A stretch of DNA of 23,435 nucleotides from JBCBEX01 sp038528235 (lineage in GTDB: Bacteria > Bacteroidota > Rhodothermia > Rhodothermales > Rubricoccaceae): assembly GCA_038528235.1 (NCBI GenBank), contig JBCBEX010000070.1, positions 1-23,435 on the forward strand. The letters are read 5' to 3'. The notes beneath the pieces are model-generated. The model was given only the letters and a program-made list of their open reading frames with translations. It was not told the DNA's origin and searched no databases. The translations under genes and the position numbers were made by a program. This document shows, in pieces, positions 17,878-23,358 of this stretch (position 1 is the stretch's first letter; each line of letters opens with the position of its first letter).

Positions 17878-19323
17878 TCAGTCTTCGGCCTTGCCGCCGC
17901 GTGCCATGAGCACGAGGCGCGGCTTGAACGTGGCGATGGGCACCACGAGGTCGGCTTGGAGCGCGAGCACTTCGCCGATGTCCTTGTAGGCCTGCGGCGC
18001 CTCGTCCATGCCGCCGTCGAGCAGCTCGACGCCACGCTCGGCGAGCCACGCGTCGCGGTCGCGCTTCGGGATGGCGCGCTTGGCGGCCGTGCGGCTCATC
18101 GTGCGCCCGGCCCCGTGGCTCGCGCTGTGGAGCGCGTCCTCGGATCCCAGACCTCGTACGAGGTACGAGTTGTGCCCTTGCGAACCGGGGATGATGCCGA
18201 GCACGCCGTCGTGCGCGGGCGTCGCGCCCTTGCGGTGGACGACCACCTCGCGGCCCTGCCACGCTTCCTTCCACGCGAAGTTGTGGTGGTTTTCGACGGT
18301 GGCGGCTGGCTTGAGCTTAAGCCGCTTCGCGAGCGAGCGGTGGATCGTGTGGTGGCATGCCGAGGCAAACCGCCCAGCAAGGTTCATGCTCAGCCAGTAC
18401 TCCTGCCCTGCCTCGGAGTCGAGGTCGAGGTAGGCGAGGTGACGGAGCTTGTCCGGCAGGACGGTCGTCTGCTGGGCCAGCTTCGAGTAGCGGTTGGCGA
18501 TCTGCGCGCCGACGCCCCGCGAGCCGCTGTGCGACATGATCGCGAGGTGCGTGCCCGCCTCGATGCCGAGCACCGCAGCGCCGCGTGCGTCCACATCGAG
18601 CAGGCCGACGTCCACGAAGTGGTTGCCGCTGCCCGAGGTGCCGAGCTGCGCGTACGCCTTGCCCTGCAGCGACTTCAGCAGCCGCGTCGCGTCCCAGTCA
18701 GGGTCGTCGAGGACCTCGTGGTCGCGGCGCTGGTGCTTGCCGAAGCTCGCCCCGATGCCGAAGCGCGTCTCCTCGCGGAGCACCTTCACGAGCTTGTCCT
18801 TGCGGTTGGCGTTCGTGAGGTACTGCGTCGCGTGGCCCGGGTAGATCGACATCATCATGCGGCACGCGATGTCGACGCCGACCATGTACGGCGCCACGGC
18901 GTTGTCGAGCGCGACCACGCCGCCGATCGGGATGCCGTAGCCGACGTGGGCGTCGGGCATGAGCGCTCCGGCGACCGCGACGGGCAGCCGCATCGCGTTT
19001 TCGAGCTGGTGGATCGCCTGCGGATCGATGAGCTCGCGGCCCCAGACGGGCGCGTCGAGCGGCGTCTGGCGCACCTCCATCGGGCGCGGCTCAGCGTCCT
19101 TCTGCGCCTGCTTCGCGGCGTCGAGCATGAGGGCCTTCGCTAGTGGCGCGAGCACGCTCGTCGCCTCGACAGCCTGTGGGGCCGCTTTCACGGTCGCAAG
19201 CGCGTCGAGGATGCCGGCGTCATCGAGGCCAGTGTCCGCCATCGTACGCGCCGCCTTGAGTGCCTCGCCGAGGGCAGGCCCGACCGTCCAGCCGTGGTCG
19301 AGTAGAGTGGTTCCGGTAATCAT
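17878..19323 (-). CDS. rtcB: RtcB RNA ligase
   Basis: A 481-residue GTP/Mn-dependent ligase joining 2',3'-cyclic phosphate (or 3'-phosphate) ends to 5'-OH ends. Signature elements are MPDAHVGYGIPIGG (122-135), VGVDIACRM with metal ligands Asp151 and Cys154, SGSGNHFVDVG (His235), MSHSGSRGVG (His265), the ENHHNFAWKE region, and SHGAGRTMSR with the guanylylated His403. The start ATG 19321-19323 gives MITGTTLLDHGW, the usual RtcB opening; upstream in-frame codons belong to an inverted-repeat element. This is an accessory-type bacterial RtcB. It lacks neighbouring archease, RtcA or RtcR but is flanked by a Y-like RNA and a Ro-type protein. Likely to reseal tRNAs or other RNAs cut by ribotoxins. 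Confidence 0.93.
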   Translation of the reverse strand: MITGTTLLDHGWTVGPALGEALKAARTMADTGLDDAGILDALATVKAAPQAVEATSVLAPLAKALMLDAAKQAQKDAEPRPMEVRQTPLDAPVWGRELIDPQAIHQLENAMRLPVAVAGALMPDAHVGYGIPIGGVVALDNAVAPYMVGVDIACRMMMSIYPGHATQYLTNANRKDKLVKVLREETRFGIGASFGKHQRRDHEVLDDPDWDATRLLKSLQGKAYAQLGTSGSGNHFVDVGLLDVDARGAAVLGIEAGTHLAIMSHSGSRGVGAQIANRYSKLAQQTTVLPDKLRHLAYLDLDSEAGQEYWLSMNLAGRFASACHHTIHRSLAKRLKLKPAATVENHHNFAWKEAWQGREVVVHRKGATPAHDGVLGIIPGSQGHNSYLVRGLGSEDALHSASHGAGRTMSRTAAKRAIPKRDRDAWLAERGVELLDGGMDEAPQAYKDIGEVLALQADLVVPIATFKPRLVLMARGGKAED

Positions 19324-19337
19324 GGGTCTAGCATTTG

Positions 19338-19441
19338 TGTCATGCTGAACTTGATTCAGCATCTCAACAGAGCCCGAAGCAATTGAATCGGTAGAGATTG
19401 GCTTCGCCTGACTTCGCCTCCGGATCAAGTCCGGGATGACA
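19338..19441. repeat. TGTCATGC/TGTCATCC inverted-repeat element
   Basis: The ends are TGTCATGCTGAACTTGAT and the inverted TGTCATCCCGGACTTGAT, matching at about 14 of 18 positions. An internal palindrome CTGAACTTGATTCAG lies near the left end. It is a short non-coding, hairpin-prone element of the widely scattered TGTCATCC type. It occupies the space between the T run of the Y-like RNA and the rtcB start, so the rtcB leader mRNA would carry it. Confidence 0.65.
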
Positions 19442-19448
19442 TCGAAAG

Positions 19449-19608
19449 AAAAAAACGACGCCGCGCAAGTGTGGAGCGCGTTGACTACGTACCTGTCGCT
19501 CTACCGGACTGAGCTACACGCGCACGATGCGCACGTGGGCGGAGTTGAACCGCCGACCTACAGATTCCTCTGAGTATGTAAGCGTCCCCGGTTGGGGCGC
19601 GGCGTCGT
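19449..19608 (-). ncRNA. YrlA-type Y RNA with a circularly permuted tRNA-like module
   Basis: Read leftward, the RNA opens with a 12-base strand (19597-19608) that pairs perfectly with 19455-19466; seven T residues follow, as in an intrinsic terminator. Inside, in order, are: anticodon-stem 3' strand TCTGT (19560-19564); variable AGGTC; T arm GGCGG-TTCAACT-CCGCC (19538-19554); acceptor-like strand CACGTGC (19531-19537); a 7-base cap GCATCGT; the pairing strand GCGCGTG (19517-19523); TA; D arm GCTC-AGTCCGGTA-GAGC (19498-19514); G; and anticodon-stem 5' strand ACAGG (19492-19496). Below it, GTACGTAG (19485-19492) pairs imperfectly with CTTACATAC (19574-19582). A tRNA whose acceptor stem is closed by a loop, mounted on a Ro-binding stem, is the known architecture of YrlA Y RNAs. 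The gene next to it encodes a Ro-like protein. Confidence 0.82.
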
Positions 19609-19638
19609 GTTGGAGTTCGTTGGTTTGAGAATGAGAAG

Positions 19639-19710
19639 CGGGGCGGCTCCCCCCGTTCGACGCGCCTGGACGGCGGTCGAACTGTCCCCCTCACGCATGA
19701 GGGGGACAGT
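19639..19710 (-). other. hairpin cluster between the Ro-like gene and the Y RNA
   Basis: There are three strong inverted repeats in 72 bases. One is a perfect 13-bp stem with a 4-base loop (19681-19693 with 19698-19710). The second, at 19655-19682, is 7 bp (GTTCGAC/GTCGAAC) plus 4 bp with one bulged base. The third, at 19639-19656, is a CGGGG/CCCCG stem with a 7-base loop. A smaller CTTGC/GCAAG hairpin lies at 19721-19736, right after the Ro-like stop. None has a T run. They may protect or process the 3' end of the Ro mRNA, or belong to a longer Y RNA precursor or a second small RNA. Confidence 0.5.
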
Positions 19711-19761
19711 CTCACGACTCCTTGCAGAGGAGCAAGACAGGGGGAGCCGAGCCAGCTTCAG

Positions 19762-21270
19762 CTAGGCCGCCCGCACGAGGTCGTCCCGCTGCGGGAGCGG
19801 GAGCGCGAGGATCTCCAGCAGGAGGTCCAGGCGCGACGGGCGCGCAAGGATCGGCACGAGGTTCGGCAGCGCGTAGTAGTCGCCGCGGAACGTCACCGTC
19901 TCGACGGGCACCTGGGCCGCCTTGAGCTGGCGCTCGAGGTAGGTCGAGGCCTGCCCGACGCGGACGATCACGACCTCCGGCGTCACGCCGAGCTCCTGCC
20001 CGTAGGCCTGGAGCGTAGGCACGAAGTACGGCGCCGTGTTCTCGCCCTCGTCGGTGACGATGACGACCTGCTCGACGCGCGCACGGCGACGACGGAGTAG
20101 TTCGAGCCCGACGCCGATCGACGTGGAGCCACCCGCGCGGAGGTCCGCGAAGGCCCGCTCCCAGTCGTCCAGCGACGGCGACTCCACCGGCTTACGGAGG
20201 AAACCGGCGCGGGGCACGACCTCGTACGGGACGGTGTCGAACGCGACGACGTGGAGCGCCGCCTCGGTCACGCGCGAGATCAGCGCCGCGAGCCGCTTGC
20301 CGACCTCGATCGCCTGCGTCATGGACGCCGACGTGTCGACGAGCAGCGCCGTCGGACGACGGATCGAGCCGAGGGCTGCGACCTGCGCGTCGGTGACGTC
20401 GGCCAGGGCCGCCGCCGTCTTGCGGGACACGCCCGCCGCCTCGGCCGCGACCTTCGCCTTGTAGGCCGACACGCGCCTGTCGGTCTTGGCGTCGGCGAGC
20501 TTCTGCTCGATGAGCGCCTTGACCGCGTCGTCGTCGAACGCGCCGCGCGCCTTCAGCCCCTTCAGGTGGTTGATCACCTCCTGCGGCGACATCTGCGCGA
20601 CGAGCGCGCGGAGCACCTCGGGCGTGAGCGCCTGAAGCGCCCCGACGGCGACCGGGTACGGGATGCGGTACTCGGTCACTAGCCGCGCCTGATCGTCGGC
20701 CGACCCTGCGTTCGCCAGCGCCTTCACCTGGAAGGCGACGGAGTCGGCAGGCGGGTCGTTCTTGAACAGGATGCGGTCGGCACGCTCCGACGGGCGGATG
20801 TGGAGGCTCGCGTAGAGCGTCTTCATCGCCTTGCGCTGGCGCAGGGCCGCGCGGTCGAAGCGGGCGTCCGAGGCCTCGCGGTGACGGAGGTAGCGCACGA
20901 CGGCCGTACGGGCCGAGCGTGGCACCTTGCCGCGGTGGCGCTTCATGAAGTCCACAACGCGCGCCACCTGGTACGGCGGCAGGTCCTGGAGCAGCATGAA
21001 GCCCGCCTCGCGATGGTCGGCGCGGCCGCTCGTGAGCAGCATCGCGGTGAACACCTCCTTGTGGTCGCGGACCTGGCCGTGGCGGTGGTACCACACGGCG
21101 AGGTGGCCGTAGAAGACCGGGTCGCGGTCGAGGAGGTACGCGTGGCGGTCGGCGACGAGGCCGAGTTGGCGGTGCGGCGTGGTCAGGAGGGCGTTGAGCA
21201 GCTCCAGACGCAGGTCACGCTCCGCGTTCGACATGGTAGCCGAGCCCATCGGAGAAGTCAGGACGGTCAT
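19762..21270 (-). CDS. divergent Ro60-like TROVE-vWA RNA-binding protein
   Basis: A 502-residue protein. The N-terminal ~290 residues are helical repeats, including DHKEVFTAMLLTSG and YPVAVGALQALTPEVLRALV followed by SPQEVINHLKGLKARG. These are laid out like the TROVE ring of Ro60, where a PxEVW...LLxxMPxxALLRNLGxM stretch occurs, but they are clearly divergent. The C-terminal vWA domain keeps a complete MIDAS: DTSAS (312-316), Thr383 in GGSTSIG, and Asp407 in VTDEGEN. Ro proteins bind misfolded RNAs in the ring and Y RNA on its rim. The adjacent Y-like RNA strengthens the call. Start ATG 21268-21270 (MTVLTSPMGS) was chosen; MSNAERDLRL (21234) is possible, and codons further up come from the CAAGTGR repeat. 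Stop to Y RNA about 150 bases. Confidence 0.78.
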   Translation of the reverse strand: MTVLTSPMGSATMSNAERDLRLELLNALLTTPHRQLGLVADRHAYLLDRDPVFYGHLAVWYHRHGQVRDHKEVFTAMLLTSGRADHREAGFMLLQDLPPYQVARVVDFMKRHRGKVPRSARTAVVRYLRHREASDARFDRAALRQRKAMKTLYASLHIRPSERADRILFKNDPPADSVAFQVKALANAGSADDQARLVTEYRIPYPVAVGALQALTPEVLRALVAQMSPQEVINHLKGLKARGAFDDDAVKALIEQKLADAKTDRRVSAYKAKVAAEAAGVSRKTAAALADVTDAQVAALGSIRRPTALLVDTSASMTQAIEVGKRLAALISRVTEAALHVVAFDTVPYEVVPRAGFLRKPVESPSLDDWERAFADLRAGGSTSIGVGLELLRRRRARVEQVVIVTDEGENTAPYFVPTLQAYGQELGVTPEVVIVRVGQASTYLERQLKAAQVPVETVTFRGDYYALPNLVPILARPSRLDLLLEILALPLPQRDDLVRAA

Positions 21271-21280
21271 AGTCTTTGGG

Positions 21281-21361
21281 AGTGTCAAGTGGCAAGTGAC
21301 AAGTGGCAAGGTGAGGCAGTTGCGTGGCTTTCTTGCCACTTGCTACTTGTCACTTGACACT
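21281..21361. repeat. junction hairpin upstream of the Ro-like gene (CAAGTGR heptamers)
   Basis: Arms 21281-21310 and 21332-21361 are 30 bases each and match at 27 positions when inverted. Each arm reads CAAGTGG, CAAGTGA, CAAGTGG, CAAG. It fills the space between the unassigned protein's stop (21364) and the Ro-like start (21270), and would be transcribed as a long hairpin. Confidence 0.8.
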
Positions 21362-21363
21362 GC

Positions 21364-22188
21364 TCAGTCGAGAAAGGCGACGGTGCCGGTCTGGCCTTCG
21401 GCGGCCATGGCGACTTCGTGCCAGATGCGGAGGCGCAGCGTCGCGTGGTCAGCGTGACGCACCATGCCGCGCGCATAGACGCAGGGATTGCGTCGCATCA
21501 CCTGCCAGGTGAGCTTGCGCAGCGCCGGCGACTTCATGAGACGACGGCGGTACTGCGCCTCGGTGAGGCCATCCGGGAAGCGGGCGTTCCAGTAGACGGG
21601 CTGCCCACCCGTGCGGACGATCTCTTCGACGAGGTGCGGCTTGCCCCCGCTGCGTCGCAGCGGCTCGTGGCGGTGGATCACCGCGTCTTCGAGACGAAGC
21701 CCAGGACGCGGGAGGAAGAACCACTCGCCCTGGCGGACAAATGCGCGGTTGCGACGGCGATAGCGGCGCTTCGGCTTGATGGCCTGGCGATGCACCGCCC
21801 ACGCGACCTCGGGAGGACGGAGCGCGTCCATCGCCTCGCGGATCGTAGTCACGTTGGTGCGCGGCGTCTCAGCGACGAACCAGTGGCGCTCGTCGTGGCC
21901 GCAGAGGTACTTGTGCTTGTCGGTTTGGTGGTTGGAATGACGGATCGCGGCGTGTAGGAGCAGGTGCCGCTGGGCAGGATCGGCGTTCACGACCTGAAAG
22001 TCGAGGCGGTCGAGGTGGCTGGGGTCGATGCGGAGCACGAAGGGCTCGCCGGGAGCACGTTCGTCTACGTTGAGGGAGAACCACGGGGCGTCGCCGCGGC
22101 GAAACCACGGACGCGGCTCGGGTGCTTCGACGCGGAAGGCCGCGCCGATGCGCGCGAAGTGGCGCGCCAGGAGTTCGAGGTTGGGCAT
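21364..22188 (-). CDS. unassigned basic protein paired with the Ro-like gene
   Basis: I do not recognise this family. The protein has 274 residues from ATG 22186-22188 (MPNLELLARHFARIG); a GTG at 22224 would add 12. It is rich in Arg, His and Trp. Patches include a strongly basic KPKRRYRRRNRAF (138-150) followed by a strand-like VRQGEWFFLPRPGL (151-164), RHEPLRRSGGKPHLVEE (173-189), and VYARGMVRHADHATLRL (237-253). Conserved-looking His residues in HDERHWF (98-104) and the last two patches could be catalytic or metal-binding, but that is a guess. There are no signal peptide or membrane segments. It lies between the tRNA array and the Ro-like gene (93 bases), all on one strand, which suggests an RNA-related role. 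An RNA-binding or RNA-processing partner of Ro/RtcB is the best inference. Confidence 0.6.
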   Translation of the reverse strand: MPNLELLARHFARIGAAFRVEAPEPRPWFRRGDAPWFSLNVDERAPGEPFVLRIDPSHLDRLDFQVVNADPAQRHLLLHAAIRHSNHQTDKHKYLCGHDERHWFVAETPRTNVTTIREAMDALRPPEVAWAVHRQAIKPKRRYRRRNRAFVRQGEWFFLPRPGLRLEDAVIHRHEPLRRSGGKPHLVEEIVRTGGQPVYWNARFPDGLTEAQYRRRLMKSPALRKLTWQVMRRNPCVYARGMVRHADHATLRLRIWHEVAMAAEGQTGTVAFLD

Positions 22189-22304
22189 AGTCGGATTGGG
22201 CAAAGGGAGTGTGACAGGCGTCACCAGAAGGCGTCATCGGGCGGCGCGGTGCGCGCGTGGAGCATCGCTGCGTTGGTTGGGGTGATGAGGGACGGCGAAT
22301 CGAG

Positions 22305-22393
22305 TGGCGGAGGGAGTGGGAATCGAACCCACGCTGCCTGGTGGCAGACGGTGTAGCAAACCGCTCCGGCAAACCGGCATCCGGCTCCCCTCC
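22305..22393 (-). tRNA. tRNA-Ser(GCT), CCA encoded
   Basis: Acceptor GGAGGGG/TCCCTCC (one G-T), D stem CCGG/CCGG with GG in the loop, anticodon stem GCGGT/ACCGT with loop TTGCTAC (anticodon GCT), a long variable arm (CTGCC/GGCAG), T arm GTGGG-TTCGATT-CCCAC, discriminator G and encoded CCA. The type II arm and G73 fit serine. Last tRNA of the array, 117 bases before the unassigned basic protein. Confidence 0.92.
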
Positions 22394-22439
22394 GTATTGA
22401 GTGGCTCAGTGGTGCAGTGGGTCGGTGTTACAGTGAGTG

Positions 22440-22527
22440 TGGTGGACAGCCGAGGAGTCGAACCTCGAAGGCGCGGTGGCACCTGTTTTACAGACAGGCC
22501 CGGGTACCATTACCGGTCTAGCTGTCC
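22440..22527 (-). tRNA. tRNA-Tyr(GTA)-like, CCA encoded, odd D region
   Basis: Acceptor GGACAGC/GCTGTCC is perfect. Anticodon stem CCTGT/ACAGG has loop CTGTAAA (anticodon GTA). A 14-base variable region fits the bacterial tyrosine type, T arm is CGAGG-TTCGACT-CCTCG, discriminator A and encoded CCA. The D region is unusual: the best stem CCGG/CCGG leaves four bases (TAGA) after the acceptor instead of two. Decoding ability is therefore uncertain. Confidence 0.8.
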
Positions 22528-22551
22528 TGGTGTGCGTGATCGGTTTATGTG

Positions 22552-22636
22552 CGGAGCGTGAGGGAGTCGAACCCCCAAGGCCTTGCGGCTCAGCGGTTTT
22601 CGAGACCACCTCCGTCGCCCATCGGATTGACGCTCC
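22552..22636 (-). tRNA. tRNA-Ser(CGA), no encoded CCA
   Basis: Acceptor GGAGCGT/ACGCTCC, D arm TCCG/CGGA, anticodon stem GTGGT/ACCGC with loop CTCGAAA (anticodon CGA), long variable arm GCCGCAAGGC, T arm GGGGG-TTCGACT-CCCTC with one G-T, discriminator G followed by CAC rather than CCA. The type II arm and G73 fit serine. Confidence 0.9.
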
Positions 22637-22646
22637 AGGTTGAGAG

Positions 22647-22740
22647 TGTTTCGGTGTTTCAGTTTGGCAGTGATTCAGTGGGTCGTCGTCTCAGACGAAG
22701 GTCTTCGCACCGAAACCCTGACCTACTGAAACACTGAAGC
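22647..22740. repeat. junction hairpin within the tRNA array (GTGTTTCR, 8-base period)
   Basis: Left part GTGTTTCG, GTGTTTCA, GTTTGGCA, GTGATTCA. GTGTTTCAGT (22654-22663) is matched perfectly by inverted ACTGAAACAC (22725-22734), and GTTTCGGTG (22648-22656) by CACCGAAAC (22708-22716). It occupies the 113-base gap between the Met-like and Ser(CGA) tRNAs. Confidence 0.65.
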
Positions 22741-22749
22741 ACGGCGTTG

Positions 22750-22820
22750 TCGCGGCTCCCGGAGTCGCACCGGGGCCTCCCGCTGATGAGGCGGGCGTCC
22801 TGCTGCTAGACGAAGCCGCA
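22750..22820 (-). tRNA. degenerate tRNA-Met(CAT)-like gene
   Basis: Acceptor TGCGGCT/AGCCGCG (a T-G first pair), a three-bp D stem GTC/GAC whose loop TAGCAGCAG lacks the GG pair, anticodon stem CCCGC/GCGGG with loop CTCATCA (anticodon CAT), and T arm CCCGG-TGCGACT-CCGGG whose loop starts TGC instead of TTC. No CCA. The missing D-loop GG and T-loop TTC argue against normal elbow packing. It may be decayed, or a decoy-like tRNA. Ile2 (CAT with lysidine) is an alternative identity. Confidence 0.7.
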
Positions 22821-22830
22821 ATGGCGTTGA

Positions 22831-22905
22831 TGGCTGGCCCAGCAGGACTCAAACCTGCACGCTGCAACTTAACAGGCCGCTGCTCTACCATTGAGCTATG
22901 GACCA
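22831..22905 (-). tRNA. tRNA-Asn(GTT), CCA encoded
   Basis: Acceptor TGGTCCA/TGGGCCA, D arm GCTC-AATGGTA-GAGC, anticodon stem GCGGC/GTTGC (two G-T) with loop CTGTTAA (anticodon GTT), variable AGCGT, T arm GCAGG-TTTGAGT-CCTGC, discriminator G and encoded CCA. About 80% identical to the tRNA-Lys-like gene beside it. Confidence 0.92.
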
Positions 22906-22914
22906 TCAGGTTAG

Positions 22915-22987
22915 TTGACCCAGCAGGGCTCGAACCTGCAACCCGCGGTTTAAGAGACCGCTGCTCTACCGATTGAGCTATGGATCA
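22915..22987 (-). tRNA. tRNA-Lys(CTT), no encoded CCA
   Basis: Acceptor TGATCCA/TGGGTCA, D arm GCTC-AATCGGTA-GAGC, A26, anticodon stem GCGGT/ACCGC with loop CTCTTAA (anticodon CTT), variable GGGTT, T arm GCAGG-TTCGAGC-CCTGC, discriminator A, then ACT instead of CCA. First tRNA of the array. Its 5' end lies only a few bases from the IS3-type element, so its promoter is not within its native flank in this window. Confidence 0.92.
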
Positions 22988-23052
22988 AGAGACTGTTGGA
23001 GTGAACCCGGTTCGGTGGACAGTCTTTCACTTGTCCTCCAACCCCCACTCCT

Positions 23053-23358
23053 ATGCCCCGATATCGCCCCGCCTACCCGCCGGAGTTCCGCCAGCAGATC
23101 GTTGAACTCCACCGCGCAGGACGCTCGCCATCCGAACTCGCACGTGAGTTCGAGCCCACCGAGCAGACCATCCGCACCTGGATCAACCAGGCCGATCCGA
23201 CCTCCCGTGCCACAACTGCTCAAGTAGAGCGTGACGAGGTGAAGCGGCTCCGTAAGGAGGTCAAGCGCCTCCAGCAGGAGCGTGACATCCTGGCAAAAGC
23301 CGCGGCTTGGTTCGCTCGGGAGACCGACTCGGTGCCGTCGCGGCCTTCGAGTTCATGA
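23053..23358 (+). CDS. IS3-family transposase OrfA
   Basis: A 101-residue protein with an N-terminal helix-turn-helix (YPPEFRQQIVELHRAGRSPS, then ELAREFEPTEQTIRTWINQA) for binding the IS ends. A leucine-zipper/coiled-coil segment follows (DEVKRLRKEVKRLQQERDILAKAAAWF), ending in the KAAAWFA motif common to IS3 OrfA. The frame ends in a TGA that overlaps an ATG in the -1 frame. A short AAAA run (CTGGCAAAAGCC) lies upstream and could support programmed -1 frameshifting to make the OrfAB transposase. No disruption is seen in the visible part, so the element may be active. Confidence 0.9.
   Translation: MPRYRPAYPPEFRQQIVELHRAGRSPSELAREFEPTEQTIRTWINQADPTSRATTAQVERDEVKRLRKEVKRLQQERDILAKAAAWFARETDSVPSRPSSS

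Noticed and set aside
19485..19582. Two independent, partly deleted tRNA genes (one 3' half, one 5' half)
   Set aside because: The two halves pair with each other along the full 7-bp acceptor and 5-bp anticodon stems, which unrelated fragments would not do.
19449..19608. A genuine permuted tRNA gene yielding a working tRNA after circularisation and cleavage
   Set aside because: The would-be anticodon loop (TCAGAGGAA on the 3' half, GTACG on the 5' half) has no consistent U33 plus anticodon in a 7-base loop. No CCA or normal processing spacer exists in the 7-base cap. The outer 12-bp stem with T run and the neighbouring Ro-like gene fit a Y RNA better.
21281..21361. Repeat runs as a CRISPR array
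   Set aside because: The units are 7-8 bases with no unique spacers and face each other as hairpin arms; no cas genes are present.
22305..22987. Prophage or integrative element carrying the tRNA array and repair genes
   Set aside because: No integrase, attachment-site duplication, phage structural or plasmid genes are visible. Only a separate IS3 element adjoins the array.
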